From Paenibacillus pectinilyticus (GTDB taxonomy: Bacteria; Bacillota; Bacilli; Paenibacillales; NBRC-103111): a stretch of DNA of 64,000 nucleotides. Of this stretch, positions 35,315 to 44,936 are shown one piece after another. The stretch is from contig NZ_LYPC01000027.1 in assembly GCF_001700435.1 (NCBI RefSeq), forward strand, positions 984,433 through 1,048,432, read 5' to 3'. The position numbers were made by a program, and so were the translations under genes. The notes beneath the pieces are model-generated. The model was not told where the DNA came from and did not search any database. It saw only the letters and a program-made list of their open reading frames with translations. The stretch's first letter is position 1, and each line of letters opens with the position of its first letter.

Positions 35315-37510
35315 ATGTCGATTTCATTTGAACCAACACAAGGTATTTTTCATTTACAAAACAAGCATATGAGCTATGTGCTCCAGATCGTGCACTCTAC
35401 GTATCTTGCCCACGCATATTGGGGCCGTCCAATAAGATCTGGTCAACTTGGTTCGATTATTCAATATACCGAAAGAGCGTCTTTTTCACCGAATCCGGAT
35501 ACGAAAAACCGTGTGTTTTCACTGGATACCCTACCTCAGGAATTTCCTGCTTATGGGACAAGTGATTTCCGCGAGCCAGCTTACCAAGTGGCACTTCCGA
35601 ATGGTTCGACGATTACAGAACTTGTCTATGACAAGCACCGCATCGTGCAAGGAAAGCCAGGGCTTGAAGGCTTACCATCTACGTATGTAGAAGCCGATCA
35701 CGAAGCGGAAACCCTGGAAATTGAACTCGTGGACAAGCTAGCTGGCTTGCGTGCCATACTTTCTTATACGATTTTCGCCAATCACGCGGCAATTACCCGT
35801 TCCGTTCGCTTTATCAATGAAGGTTCAGCAGATCTGAAACTTCTTCGTGCTTTAAGTATGAGCCTCGACTATGCCCATGCGGATTGGGACCTTTTACAAC
35901 TATCCGGCAGTTGGGCGCGTGAGCGACACATCGAAAGAAGAGCATTGGCCCCAGGCAAATTGACGGTAGAAAGCCGCCGCGGTTCAAGCAGCCATTCCCA
36001 TAACCCATTCGTTGCCCTGTTGTCCAAAGAGGCTAACGAGGATCATGGTGATGTGTACGGATTCAACCTCGTGTACAGTGGGAATTTCGCGGCTCACGCG
36101 GAAGTGGATCCTTTTGCAACGGCTCGTGTTTATATGGGGATTAATCCCTTTGATTTCAGCTGGCTGTTAGAGCCAGGTCAGCAATTCCAAACGCCAGAAG
36201 TCGTGATGGTTTACTCCAGCAATGGGCTTGGCGAGATGTCCAGAGCCTACCATCGTCTGTACCGTACGAGACTTTGCCGTGGTGAGTATCGTGATCAAGT
36301 GCGTCCTGTGTTGGTCAACAACTGGGAAGCGACGTATTTCAATTTTAACGCGGATAAAATCGAAAGCATTGCTCGTGCCGGCAAAGAGCTTGGCATTGAA
36401 CTATTCGTACTGGATGATGGATGGTTTGGCAAAAGAAATGATGACACAACGTCTCTAGGTGACTGGGTTGTCGATAAGGTAAAACTGCCTGGCGGCATTG
36501 AAGATTTGGTAGAGCGAGTGAATAACCTAGGACTTGAATTTGGTCTGTGGTTTGAACCAGAGATGGTGTCGCCCGAGAGCGACCTGTATCGCAATCACCC
36601 GGATTGGTGCCTGCATGTACCGGATCGTCGTCGCACAGAAGGTCGTGGACAGCTCATTTTAGATTTCTCCCGTGAAGATGTGCGTGAAGGCGTAATGGGC
36701 ATGCTGCGAAACATACTAAGCAGTGCTCCGATTACCTATGTGAAATGGGATATGAATCGGAACATGACAGAGATTGGATCTGCTTCATTACCGTCTGAGC
36801 GCCAAAGAGAAACGGCACATCGCTATATCCTTGGGTTGTATGACGTTTTGGAGAAGATCACGTCCGAATATCCGCATATTTTGTTCGAAAGCTGTTCCGG
36901 CGGCGGTGGACGGTTTGATCCAGGTATGTTGCACTACATGCCGCAAACGTGGACAAGTGACAACACCGATGCCGTCTGCCGTCTGAAAATCCAATACGGT
37001 ACTAGCATCGTGTACCCTGTTAGCTCTATGGGCTCCCATGTATCTGCGGTGCCTAACCACCAAGTTCATCGTACAACATCGCTCGAAACGCGCGGTCATG
37101 TTGCGATGTCTGGCAACTTCGGCTATGAGCTGGATCTCACGAAGTTCACCGATGAAGAAAAAGAAATCGTCAAAGCGCAGGTTGCCGATTATAAGAAAAT
37201 TCGACCGTTAGTTCAGTTCGGCGATATGTATCGCCTGTTGAGCCCGTTCGAAGGGAATGATACGGCTTGGATGATCGTCTCCGAAGACAAGACGCAAGCG
37301 ATGGTCGTCTTCATCCGCGTCCTTGCTCAGCCATATGCGCCGCTTAAGACACTGCGGCTCAAAGGACTCAACCCTGACTTCGATTATCAAATCGAAGGGT
37401 CCGAAGGCACGTTCGCCGGCGACCACCTGTTGTACGCCGGTTTATCCGTCGCTGGTCTGCATAGCGACTTCGAAAGCAAAATTTGGCTGCTTGAGGCCAA
37501 GCCACAATAA
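35315..37510 (+). CDS. GH36 alpha-galactosidase
   Basis: The product has 731 residues, the usual size of bacterial GH36 tetrameric alpha-galactosidases such as AgaA. The nucleophile is D479 in 'YVKWDMNRN' and the acid/base is D549 in 'WTSDNTDA'. 'NNWEATYFNF' (335-344) and 'LDDGWFGKRNDD' (366-377) are signature segments of the barrel. No signal peptide, so it hydrolyses imported raffinose-type or melibiose sugars in the cytosol. ATAGGAGGG precedes the ATG. It stands alone between two terminators, with no transporter adjacent. Confidence 0.95.
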   Translation: MSISFEPTQGIFHLQNKHMSYVLQIVHSTYLAHAYWGRPIRSGQLGSIIQYTERASFSPNPDTKNRVFSLDTLPQEFPAYGTSDFREPAYQVALPNGSTITELVYDKHRIVQGKPGLEGLPSTYVEADHEAETLEIELVDKLAGLRAILSYTIFANHAAITRSVRFINEGSADLKLLRALSMSLDYAHADWDLLQLSGSWARERHIERRALAPGKLTVESRRGSSSHSHNPFVALLSKEANEDHGDVYGFNLVYSGNFAAHAEVDPFATARVYMGINPFDFSWLLEPGQQFQTPEVVMVYSSNGLGEMSRAYHRLYRTRLCRGEYRDQVRPVLVNNWEATYFNFNADKIESIARAGKELGIELFVLDDGWFGKRNDDTTSLGDWVVDKVKLPGGIEDLVERVNNLGLEFGLWFEPEMVSPESDLYRNHPDWCLHVPDRRRTEGRGQLILDFSREDVREGVMGMLRNILSSAPITYVKWDMNRNMTEIGSASLPSERQRETAHRYILGLYDVLEKITSEYPHILFESCSGGGGRFDPGMLHYMPQTWTSDNTDAVCRLKIQYGTSIVYPVSSMGSHVSAVPNHQVHRTTSLETRGHVAMSGNFGYELDLTKFTDEEKEIVKAQVADYKKIRPLVQFGDMYRLLSPFEGNDTAWMIVSEDKTQAMVVFIRVLAQPYAPLKTLRLKGLNPDFDYQIEGSEGTFAGDHLLYAGLSVAGLHSDFESKIWLLEAKPQ

Positions 37511-37514
37511 ACGT

Positions 37515-37557
37515 CAAAAAGCCCAACTTTTCTTTTGCAGAAAAGTTGGGCTTTTTG
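37515..37557 (+). terminator. Strong hairpin terminator
   Basis: AAAAAGCCCAACTTTT pairs exactly with AAAAGTTGGGCTTTTT, directly after the alpha-galactosidase gene. Confidence 0.92.
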
Positions 37558-37614
37558 TTACTGTTCAACCCAGCACTCCCGCCAAGTTAAGGCTCGCTCC
37601 ATTGGAGGAACATC

Positions 37615-37742
37615 AATTCTGTTGTATCTACAACATCTACAACAATTCAAAATAAATCTACACCTGACAAGCTGCTATTTTTTATTGTCTAGCCTCATAC
37701 TATATCCAACTCTCTCACACAACTCTTGTAGATACCACAGAA
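37615..37742. repeat. Inverted-repeat element B
   Basis: AATTCTGTTGTATCTACAA (37615-37633) faces TTGTAGATACCACAGAA (37726-37742), 16 of 17 complementary. ACAACTC sits directly before the right arm. Extra TCTACAAC and TCTACAC copies follow the left arm. The right flank 'TTCTTGCGAG' resembles that of element A. The rest of the gap 37558-37863 holds no gene. Confidence 0.8.
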
Positions 37743-37863
37743 GATTGCTTCTTGCGAGCGATAGGTACTTTTTATTAAACAATGGTTCATTTTTGGCTTT
37801 TTTTACGATATGATAGAGAAATTCAAACCATTTTCGTTTTAGAGGAAGGGAGACTTGTCGAAC

Positions 37864-38376
37864 ATGTTACAGCGTCCAGGCAATGAAGAATTTTCGTCCT
37901 ATTATACGGGGTATATCGGGTTGGTTCCCGATGGGGATTATGTCGCTTTTTTGAACAGTCAAGAAAAAGCCATAGTGGCTGTATTTTCACAATTGAGTGA
38001 AGAACAAGCGCTCTCTCGTTATGCTCCTCGAAAGTGGAGTCTGAAAGAAGTATTGGCTCATATCACTGATACAGAGCGGATTATGAGTTACAGATTGCTT
38101 CGCATTGCCCGTGGCGATACCACGGACTTACCAGGCTTCGATCAGGACCTGTTCATCGCGAATACCACCTTCGACGAAGTTGCTATGGAGGCTCTGCTTC
38201 AAGATTTCCAAGCTGTCCGCAAGGCTACTCTCGCACTTTTACCTACCATTTCAACGGAGGCATGGACACGGAAAGGGACGGCGAATACATATGCCATTTC
38301 TGCCCGCGCGATTGCTTATGTGATAGCAGGACATGCTCAGCATCACTTAAACATTGTGGAACAGAAATACTTATAA
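37864..38376 (+). CDS. DinB-family protein, YfiT-like
   Basis: The product has about 170 residues. 'KWSLKEVLAHITDTERIMSYRLLRIARGD' and 'IAGHAQHHLNIVEQKYL' are typical of the DinB/YfiT group with three metal-binding histidines. YfiT is described as a putative metal-dependent hydrolase, and relatives are bacillithiol S-transferases. The start is uncertain: AGGAAGGGAG lies just before a TTG (37855) and 11 bases before ATG 37864. It is distinct in sequence from the DinB gene at 28.3 kb. Confidence 0.82.
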   Translation: MLQRPGNEEFSSYYTGYIGLVPDGDYVAFLNSQEKAIVAVFSQLSEEQALSRYAPRKWSLKEVLAHITDTERIMSYRLLRIARGDTTDLPGFDQDLFIANTTFDEVAMEALLQDFQAVRKATLALLPTISTEAWTRKGTANTYAISARAIAYVIAGHAQHHLNIVEQKYL

Positions 38377-38380
38377 ATGA

Positions 38381-38423
38381 GAAAAAAGGCGTGAAATCCC
38401 AAAAGGATTTCACGCCTTTTTTA
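38381..38423. terminator. Bidirectional hairpin terminator
   Basis: AAAAAAGGCGTGAAATCC pairs with GGATTTCACGCCTTTTTT. It can end both the DinB gene (plus) and the small gene on the minus strand. Confidence 0.9.
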
Positions 38424-38648
38424 ATAGAGTGATAGAGCTAGCGAGTCCCGTTCATTCAAAGAATGAAGAATCGCTTCACAGCCTACGATCTCGATGGAGA
38501 TGATCGAATCTAAACATTTCTTAAGTGTTGCTCTGCCCTTTGTTACTTTCGCTTCAAGCGCAGATTTGAGTAAGTTGAACTTTTTTTTATTTTTCTCATC
38601 GGAGTAGACCGGTACGGGTTTGTTATGAATCGTAATAAACATTTTCAT
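38421..38648 (-). CDS. Small hypothetical protein
   Basis: The product has 75 residues from the ATG preceded by GGATGGTGG; a longer reading adds 13 residues without a ribosome site. It is basic in the centre ('DEKNKKKFNLLKSALEAKVTKGRATLKKC'). The N-terminus 'MKMFITIHNKPVPVYSDE' reads like a short beta strand pair. It ends inside a shared terminator, consistent with a real gene. I do not recognise a family. Confidence 0.5.
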   Translation of the reverse strand: MKMFITIHNKPVPVYSDEKNKKKFNLLKSALEAKVTKGRATLKKCLDSIISIEIVGCEAILHSLNERDSLALSLY

Positions 38649-38843
38649 CAGTTCCACCATCCTAAGAATTGGATATAGTAATAGCATATCGGAATATTAT
38701 TAATAGAACCTTAAAATAGTTTTACAATTTTAAGACAAATACGAGATTGCTATGTATGTTCATATATAGATAATACGATTTAGGTAGAGAAAATGTTTCA
38801 TACTCTTGGCAGAAAAATTGAATATTGTGTGAAATCCCTGCAA

Positions 38844-39644
38844 TTAAGCGTCTTGCATGTTTTGGCGATACGTCTTGGGTGTTGTGCCAAAGCGTTGTTT
38901 AAATGCGCGATGAAAGTAAGGATAGGAACCAAATCCGCAGCTTAGGGCAATTTGTTCCAAAGACATAGAACTATCGTGCATACGCTCAACAGCGCTGGAT
39001 AGACGTACCTCTGTCGCATATTGAATCATCGTTTTACCAAAATATTCTTTGAAGAGATGCACAGCGCGGGAGATACTAAGTCCAACATGATCCGCGACAT
39101 CTTCAATTTTGAACGCTGCGGTTGCATGGGCTTCTATAAATCGTTTCATCCTAGTTCCTGTGAACGGTCGCCCTTGTAAGGAGACGGTTTCCGTCGCGGC
39201 GCGTTCTAGGGAGAGGCATAATGCTTGAAGGAGGTAGCCGCTCAGCTCAACATTCTCCTCCTCCATGCGGCGCTTCTCTAGTGTTAACTGGCGCCATAAG
39301 GAGATTAATCGAGGATCGAGATCAATGCGCATACAAGTTGGTTTGGTACTGCGTTTCCACCAGGCGTCGATCCAAGCTCCTTTACAAAATAAGTAATAAT
39401 CACCGCTAGCAATTTTCTGATCCGCTGCTGTGTCCTCTCTTTCAATGCGCAGCTCGTAAGGATCGCCGGCTTTGAATAAGAGTAAGTGTCCGGCTTCAAT
39501 CGGGATCATACGGCCGTCTACGAGGGCCTCACAGGTTCCCTCCGTTTGTAATCGAAAAAGATAAGACGGGAGTCCCGATTTTGTGCTGACATAAAACGGA
39601 TCCATATGAAAAGAATACCCACAAGTTATTAGCTCTGCATCCAT
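38844..39644 (-). CDS. AraC-family transcriptional regulator
   Basis: The product has 266 residues. A cupin-like N-terminus ('LVDGRMIPIEAGHLLLFKAGDPYEL') is followed by two C-terminal helix-turn-helix units ('FKIEDVADHVGLSISRAVHLFKEYFG', 'LEQIALSCGFGSYPYFHRAFKQRFG'). It is divergent from the isomerase and oxidoreductase genes and probably controls them (inference). Confidence 0.88.
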   Translation of the reverse strand: MDAELITCGYSFHMDPFYVSTKSGLPSYLFRLQTEGTCEALVDGRMIPIEAGHLLLFKAGDPYELRIEREDTAADQKIASGDYYLFCKGAWIDAWWKRSTKPTCMRIDLDPRLISLWRQLTLEKRRMEEENVELSGYLLQALCLSLERAATETVSLQGRPFTGTRMKRFIEAHATAAFKIEDVADHVGLSISRAVHLFKEYFGKTMIQYATEVRLSSAVERMHDSSMSLEQIALSCGFGSYPYFHRAFKQRFGTTPKTYRQNMQDA

Positions 39645-39774
39645 GAAGTTTCGCCTTTCGTAGCCAAATAAGATATGTTTTAATTATATCGTGAATGGTC
39701 ATAATAGGCTATGCTCGTTTATACTAATGCCATAAATACATTTTCGATTTCACTATGAGAAAAGAGGAGAACAA

Positions 39775-40545
39775 ATGGGACGTTTAGGAATTGGTCTTCA
39801 ATTGTACACATTAAGAGATGATATGGCACGTGATATGGAAGGTACGCTTCGTCATGTGGCGAAGTTAGGATATGAAGGCGTAGAGTTCGCTGGCTATTTT
39901 GGTATGCCTGCTGAACAGCTTAAAGGACTTTTAGACGAGCTTGGCTTGAAAGCATTCGGAAGTCACGTTAGTTTGCAAAATTTCCGTGATAATTTTCAAG
40001 GTGAAATCGACTACTTGAAAACAATCGGCGCTACATACGCCATTTGCCCTTATGTAGGTGCAGAAGAGCGTGAATCCGTTGACCAATGGAAAGCTCTTAT
40101 TGCAGAATGTCAGAAACTTGCAGAAGAGACGCAAAAACAAGGACTTCAATTCCTTTATCACAACCACGATTTCGAATTCCATTACAAAGTGGAAGACGAG
40201 TTTGTATTCGATGCGATGTATGCAAACAATGATGCTATCAAAGTTGAAATGGACGTTTGTTGGGTTCAATATGCAGGGCAAGATCCGCTTGCTTACATTG
40301 CGAAATACGCAGGTCGTCTTCCATTACTTCATTTCAAAGATTTCACTAAGGATGCTGAGGGCAAGCTAGTTACGTTGGAATTGGGTCTTGGCGATGTTCC
40401 TTTAGATAAAGTGATTGTTGCAGCTGAGCAAGCTGGTGTTGAATGGCTTGTTGTTGAACAAGATAACTGCCAGAAACCGCCTTTAACAAGCATTGAAAAC
40501 AGCTTCAACTGGGTGAAAGAGCATTACCTAAACGTTCATAATTAA
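39775..40545 (+). CDS. Sugar phosphate isomerase/epimerase-like protein
   Basis: The product has 256 residues of the xylose isomerase-like TIM-barrel superfamily (AP endonuclease 2 fold). Likely metal residues lie in 'YEGVEFAGYFG', 'FLYHNHDFEFHY', 'IKVEMDVCWVQYAG' and 'VEQDNCQKPP'. AGAGGAGA precedes the start. It is followed by a Gfo/Idh/MocA oxidoreductase after 34 bases; such pairs handle inositols or keto-sugars. Codon use is even and A/T-ending, suggesting good expression. Confidence 0.87.
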   Translation: MGRLGIGLQLYTLRDDMARDMEGTLRHVAKLGYEGVEFAGYFGMPAEQLKGLLDELGLKAFGSHVSLQNFRDNFQGEIDYLKTIGATYAICPYVGAEERESVDQWKALIAECQKLAEETQKQGLQFLYHNHDFEFHYKVEDEFVFDAMYANNDAIKVEMDVCWVQYAGQDPLAYIAKYAGRLPLLHFKDFTKDAEGKLVTLELGLGDVPLDKVIVAAEQAGVEWLVVEQDNCQKPPLTSIENSFNWVKEHYLNVHN

Positions 40546-40579
40546 TTTATTATTTTATAATTGAAGGAGCATTTATCAC

Positions 40580-41599
40580 ATGAGTAAAATTAAAGTAGCC
40601 GTCATTGGCTGTGGTTCCATTTCGAAACATAGACATATCCCGGAATACGCAACAAATTCAAATGTAGAACTTGTTGCATTCGTAGATCCGATCATCGAAA
40701 GAGCGGAGCACTACGCACAGCTTCATGGCGGTAAAGCTTACAGCAACTACGTTGATATGTTGAAAGCTGAGAAAGTTGATGCTGTTAGCGTATGTACACC
40801 GAACTATCTGCACGCTGAAATTTCTATTGCCGCGGCAAACGCTGGCGCTCATGTGCTAGTTGAGAAGCCTATGGCTACGACAGCTGCTGAGTCCGAGGCG
40901 ATGATTGAAGCTGCTAAGAAAAATGGCGTTTTCTTAATGGTAGGTCACAACCAACGTTTGATGCCTCCTCACGTAAAAGCGAAAGAAATCTTGGAAACAG
41001 GAAAACTTGGGAAAGTCCTTACGTTCCGCACATCTTTTGGTCATCCAGGTCCAGAAGGTTGGAGCGTAGACGGTCGTGAGAGCTGGTTCTTCCGTAAAGA
41101 AGAAGCTCTTATGGGCGCAATGGGCGATCTTGGCGTACACAAGTCTGACTTGATCCGTTGGTTGCTGGCTGACGAAGTTGCTCAAGTAGCAGCATTCGTA
41201 GGGACGCTTCACAAAGAAGGAACAGATATTGACGATAACGCAACTTGCTTGCTTCGCATGAAAAGCGGTGCTACAGGTTCACTAGTGGCGAGCTGGACAT
41301 ATTACAAAGGCCAAGACAACTCCACAGTTCTATGGTGCGAGAATGGCGTTATGAAAATCGATACGGATCCAAACGATCAAGTTATCGTGGAGCTTCGTGA
41401 CGGTACGGTAGAACGTTATAAAGTGGGTCAAGTAGCAACGAATGAAAAACAAACATCTAGTGGTGTTATTGACGAATTCATTTCTTGCCTTGTGAATAAT
41501 CAACCTCCTCGTATTTCTGGTGAAGAAGGTTACAACGCATTGAAAGTCATTCTTGCTGCATTCGAATCCGAAGCAACTGGTAAAATCATTAACCTGTAA
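40580..41599 (+). CDS. Gfo/Idh/MocA-family oxidoreductase
   Basis: The product has 339 residues. The NAD(P)-binding motif is 'VIGCGSISKHRHIPEY', the catalytic lysine region is 'LVEKPMATTAAE' (about 93-104), and 'GDLGVHKSDLIRWLL' is the usual active-site helix. AAGGAGC precedes the ATG. It forms an operon with the isomerase-like gene. It differs from the homologue at 18.8 kb, which has the Cys-rich insertion. Confidence 0.9.
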   Translation: MSKIKVAVIGCGSISKHRHIPEYATNSNVELVAFVDPIIERAEHYAQLHGGKAYSNYVDMLKAEKVDAVSVCTPNYLHAEISIAAANAGAHVLVEKPMATTAAESEAMIEAAKKNGVFLMVGHNQRLMPPHVKAKEILETGKLGKVLTFRTSFGHPGPEGWSVDGRESWFFRKEEALMGAMGDLGVHKSDLIRWLLADEVAQVAAFVGTLHKEGTDIDDNATCLLRMKSGATGSLVASWTYYKGQDNSTVLWCENGVMKIDTDPNDQVIVELRDGTVERYKVGQVATNEKQTSSGVIDEFISCLVNNQPPRISGEEGYNALKVILAAFESEATGKIINL

Positions 41600-41615
41600 G
41601 GTTTAAGATATTATA

Positions 41616-41649
41616 GAAACAGCTCATCCCTGAGGGATGAGCTGTTTTT
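41616..41649 (+). terminator. Hairpin terminator
   Basis: AAACAGCTCATCCCT pairs with AGGGATGAGCTGTTT, followed by TT. Confidence 0.9.
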
Positions 41650-41699
41650 GCGTGTGACCGAGTGGCTACGTATTAGAAACTGTAAGTAAGCATGACAAC

Positions 41700-41739
41700 A
41701 AATAACCCCTTATCCTATGGAGAGAATAAGGGGCTATTG
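41700..41739 (-). terminator. Terminator of the first LtaS-like gene
   Basis: On the minus strand, AATAGCCCCTTAT pairs with ATAAGGGGTTATT just after the stop codon. Confidence 0.75.
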
Positions 41740-41748
41740 ATTTACCTA

Positions 41749-43860
41749 TTAACGGCCGCCAATATCAATGGAAACCGAGTTGGATTTGCCTAGAATCGTT
41801 TCTTTGGAGTCTTTTACAGTGAATTGAATGTCCCAAAGTCCTGTTTTGAGCAGATTACCTTCAACCAAAGCTGTAGCGGTATGATCATCTATCCACGTCG
41901 TAGGAACGGCTTTACCATTTAAAGTGACATAACCTAAAGGTGGAAGATTGGTGCCATGCACAGTTAGAGTCAAGCTGGTGCGTCCAGAAATATCTTGCGA
42001 ATCTGACTTGACGCTATCCAAGGTAATCGGACCATAGCCTAGCCTATATTTAGGATCGATGATAGGAGTTAAATAATTCTTATACGCGTGACGATCTCCG
42101 AAAAGAATATCATATTGTAATGTTTCGTAATCCTTCAGATCCTCCTCTTTAATGTTCATTTCTTGGAAATGATCTTTAGGAGGAATGATCGGATACTTTT
42201 TGGCTAATGCGCTTAAGAAGTTCGTATAGTAATTTCCTTGTTGCTTCGATAATTCAATTAAATAAGGTCCTAGGAAAGAAGGGCTAATATTCAAATTATC
42301 TTTATGTGTGGTGTCGAAATTGTTCCACACGACGAGCGGTACGCTGTACATTTTTTTCAAGAAATCAGGATCATCTTTGCCGCTAATATATTTGGTATCA
42401 ATATATGTAGCATAATCATCACCAAGAGCAGGTAAATGATCTCCCCAGAAGGCAATAATCGTAGGCTCGCCTTTTTTCTGGTAGTATTCAACTAATTCTT
42501 GCAGCATGCGATCTGAACCGTTGATTCCTTGCGCAAGCGTTTCTAGCATCCCAACAGAGGAAGGGGAGAAGTCGCCTGTTACATCAAACGTGTTCTTCGG
42601 GAACTTGCCTGGATAGTAATGGAAATGATTTTCCATAGTATTCGCGAACACGAAATCAGAGCCTGGGCTTTGCTCCGTTGTACGAATAATGTTAGCAGCA
42701 ACTTCGCTGTCTGCAATATAGGGACCGGAGTAATTAGGTTTAAAATATTCAATTGGAATGTATTTCGAGAAACCGAAATCCTGATAAATTTTGTTACTGT
42801 TGAAATACCAGTTATAAAACGGACTAATCGCCGTAGAAGTATAGCCCTGACGCGCATAAATACTGGCTAAGGAATCAACTTCATTTGAAATATACTGATT
42901 ATAAGCTACAGACCCTTGCGGTAAGAAGCGCATCGAATTACCTGTAAGTACTTCGAATTCCACATTAGCTGTACCGCCGCCGTATTGCGGGGACAACATC
43001 GTTCCACTGGTTCCAGACTTCTGAAGTTGATGGAAGAAAGGGATCGGATCTTTACTGAACTTCGCACCTGGAATAACGGTCGGATCCCAGAAAGCTTCGC
43101 TTAAAATGACAATAACATTCGGTTTAATCGGTGTCGTATCGCCAGCTTTAACCGGTGGTTTCGGAGACGAATTCACAATAGCCTCAACGGCTTTATCATC
43201 ATAGCCATCGCGTTTGTCCGAAAACATAGCTCTCGTATTTAGAACGGTGGCAAGCGCGTAGCCATTTGTGTTTGTGTTTTGAGCTTGATTCCATACAGCG
43301 GCTTCAATACCGAACCATTTCTGAACAGGCAGCGGTAGATCGGTGTAAACAGCCAAAAACATGACAATTGCGATTCCAGCAAGAATTCCTCGTTCTTTTA
43401 AGTTCACTTTTTTAATAAACATGGTTGTACGGTACAGTAGGAGGTAACTCCCCGCAAGGAATAAAATAATAACGGAAAGCACATTGAATGTCAGGATGTT
43501 GGTCACATATTTGACCATATCAGACGCTTCACCCGCTACAACAAGGTCCCAGGGTGTTAAAGGTACGCCTAAAATTTTGAGCTTGACGCCGCTAATAAGG
43601 GCAAGAATGATGAGAAATGCAGAGATTACCCAGTAGGCAATTCTTGTTCGCCCGATAATAGCGATGAAAAATAACAGAAGACTTACGACGATCCATTCGT
43701 TGAAAAGCAATTCAAGTACATGCTTATAACTCCATGTCAACGGGTCCAAATAGTTCCCGCGGCTTAGAATTTCCATGATAAGTACAGGGATGATAGCAAG
43801 TAGCAGGATAGGCAGTCTACGCCGGATTAATACTAACAATCGCTCAATGTGTTGTTTCAT
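41749..43860 (-). CDS. LtaS-like membrane sulfatase with C-terminal beta domain
   Basis: The product has 703 residues. Five membrane segments occupy about 1-185, followed by an extracellular sulfatase-fold domain. Metal residues are suggested by 'VILSEAFWDP' and 'AFWGDHLPALGDDY'; the nucleophile threonine is probably in 'GGGTANVEFEVLTGNSM'. LtaS enzymes transfer glycerol phosphate from phosphatidylglycerol to build lipoteichoic acid. Residues from about 590 form an added beta-rich IPT/Ig-like domain ('LTLTVHGTNLPPLGYVTLNGK') not found in standard LtaS. A paralogue lies at 49.6 kb. The true product could be another phosphoglycerol polymer. Confidence 0.87.
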   Translation of the reverse strand: MKQHIERLLVLIRRRLPILLLAIIPVLIMEILSRGNYLDPLTWSYKHVLELLFNEWIVVSLLLFFIAIIGRTRIAYWVISAFLIILALISGVKLKILGVPLTPWDLVVAGEASDMVKYVTNILTFNVLSVIILFLAGSYLLLYRTTMFIKKVNLKERGILAGIAIVMFLAVYTDLPLPVQKWFGIEAAVWNQAQNTNTNGYALATVLNTRAMFSDKRDGYDDKAVEAIVNSSPKPPVKAGDTTPIKPNVIVILSEAFWDPTVIPGAKFSKDPIPFFHQLQKSGTSGTMLSPQYGGGTANVEFEVLTGNSMRFLPQGSVAYNQYISNEVDSLASIYARQGYTSTAISPFYNWYFNSNKIYQDFGFSKYIPIEYFKPNYSGPYIADSEVAANIIRTTEQSPGSDFVFANTMENHFHYYPGKFPKNTFDVTGDFSPSSVGMLETLAQGINGSDRMLQELVEYYQKKGEPTIIAFWGDHLPALGDDYATYIDTKYISGKDDPDFLKKMYSVPLVVWNNFDTTHKDNLNISPSFLGPYLIELSKQQGNYYTNFLSALAKKYPIIPPKDHFQEMNIKEEDLKDYETLQYDILFGDRHAYKNYLTPIIDPKYRLGYGPITLDSVKSDSQDISGRTSLTLTVHGTNLPPLGYVTLNGKAVPTTWIDDHTATALVEGNLLKTGLWDIQFTVKDSKETILGKSNSVSIDIGGR

Positions 43861-44030
43861 AAATTACTCCTGTATAAAGATATTGTAAAAGACCTGGATC
43901 ATCAGATATTATATCATGCCTTTCGACATTATTCGATGGTATCTCTATGAAAAAATAGATCGCAGGCAGGAAAAAGGTGGATATATCAAGAATATTTATA
44001 AAGAGAAGAAATGGTAGGGGGGACTCTCAT

Positions 44031-44936
44031 ATGGCTAAGGAACAAATGCAACTAAAAAGAGAAGCAGCAATGCATCTTCAACATCGGAAAATGACCAAAA
44101 GTGCTTTCTTTCGACGAGGATTGTTCTTATTCATTGGAGCCGTACTGATGTCAGTTGGGTTAGAAATCTTCTTGGTCCCAAATCGCATTATTGACGGGGG
44201 CATAACAGGAATTTCGATTATTTTATCCTATTTGTCACATGTGCAAATTGGGGTATTCTTGACCTTATTAAATATTCCGTTCTTATTTATCGGATATAAA
44301 TTGATTGGTAAAACGTTCGCCTTATCTACGCTATTCGCTATTTTAGTCATGTCTGCTGGAACTGCGTTGTTGCACCCTGTGAAGGAGCTGACCAATGATC
44401 CCTTGCTAGCTGCGGTATTCGGAGGCATAATCCTTGGGATTGGTGTTGGGATGGTCATCCGGTTTGGAGGTTCTTTGGACGGAACGGAGATTATTGCGAT
44501 ACTCGTTTCCAAAAAAATTCCATTTTCCGTCGGCGAAATCGTGATGTTTTTCAACTTATTTATTCTTGGAAGTGCAGGTTTTGTCTACACATGGGATCGT
44601 GCAATGTATTCGTTAATTGCCTATTTCATTGCTTATAAAATGATTGATGTCACGATTGAAGGCTTCGACGAATCGAAATCCGTATGGATTATTAGTGACA
44701 GCTTCAGACAGATTGGGGAAGCTATCCTAGATCGCTTAGGGCGTGGCGTAACGTATCTAGAGGGCGAAGGCGGCTTCTCTGGGGATAATAAAAAAGTGAT
44801 CTTCTGCGTCATTACGAGGCTCGAAGAAGCGAAGCTCAAATCCATCGTGGATGAGCTGGACCCTAAAGCCTTTCTTGCGGTGGGTAATATCCATGATGTC
44901 AAGGGTGGAAGATTTAAAAAGCGAGATATCCATTAA
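44031..44936 (+). CDS. YitT-family membrane protein
   Basis: The product has 301 residues from ATG 44031, with AGGGGGG ahead; an upstream in-frame ATG lacks a ribosome site. Five or six membrane segments (about 25-190) are followed by a C-terminal DUF2179 domain ('GVTYLEGEGGFSGDNKKVIFCVITRLE'). The family is widespread in Firmicutes and its transported ligand is unknown. Its stop shares TTAA with the stop of the convergent response regulator. Confidence 0.88.
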   Translation: MAKEQMQLKREAAMHLQHRKMTKSAFFRRGLFLFIGAVLMSVGLEIFLVPNRIIDGGITGISIILSYLSHVQIGVFLTLLNIPFLFIGYKLIGKTFALSTLFAILVMSAGTALLHPVKELTNDPLLAAVFGGIILGIGVGMVIRFGGSLDGTEIIAILVSKKIPFSVGEIVMFFNLFILGSAGFVYTWDRAMYSLIAYFIAYKMIDVTIEGFDESKSVWIISDSFRQIGEAILDRLGRGVTYLEGEGGFSGDNKKVIFCVITRLEEAKLKSIVDELDPKAFLAVGNIHDVKGGRFKKRDIH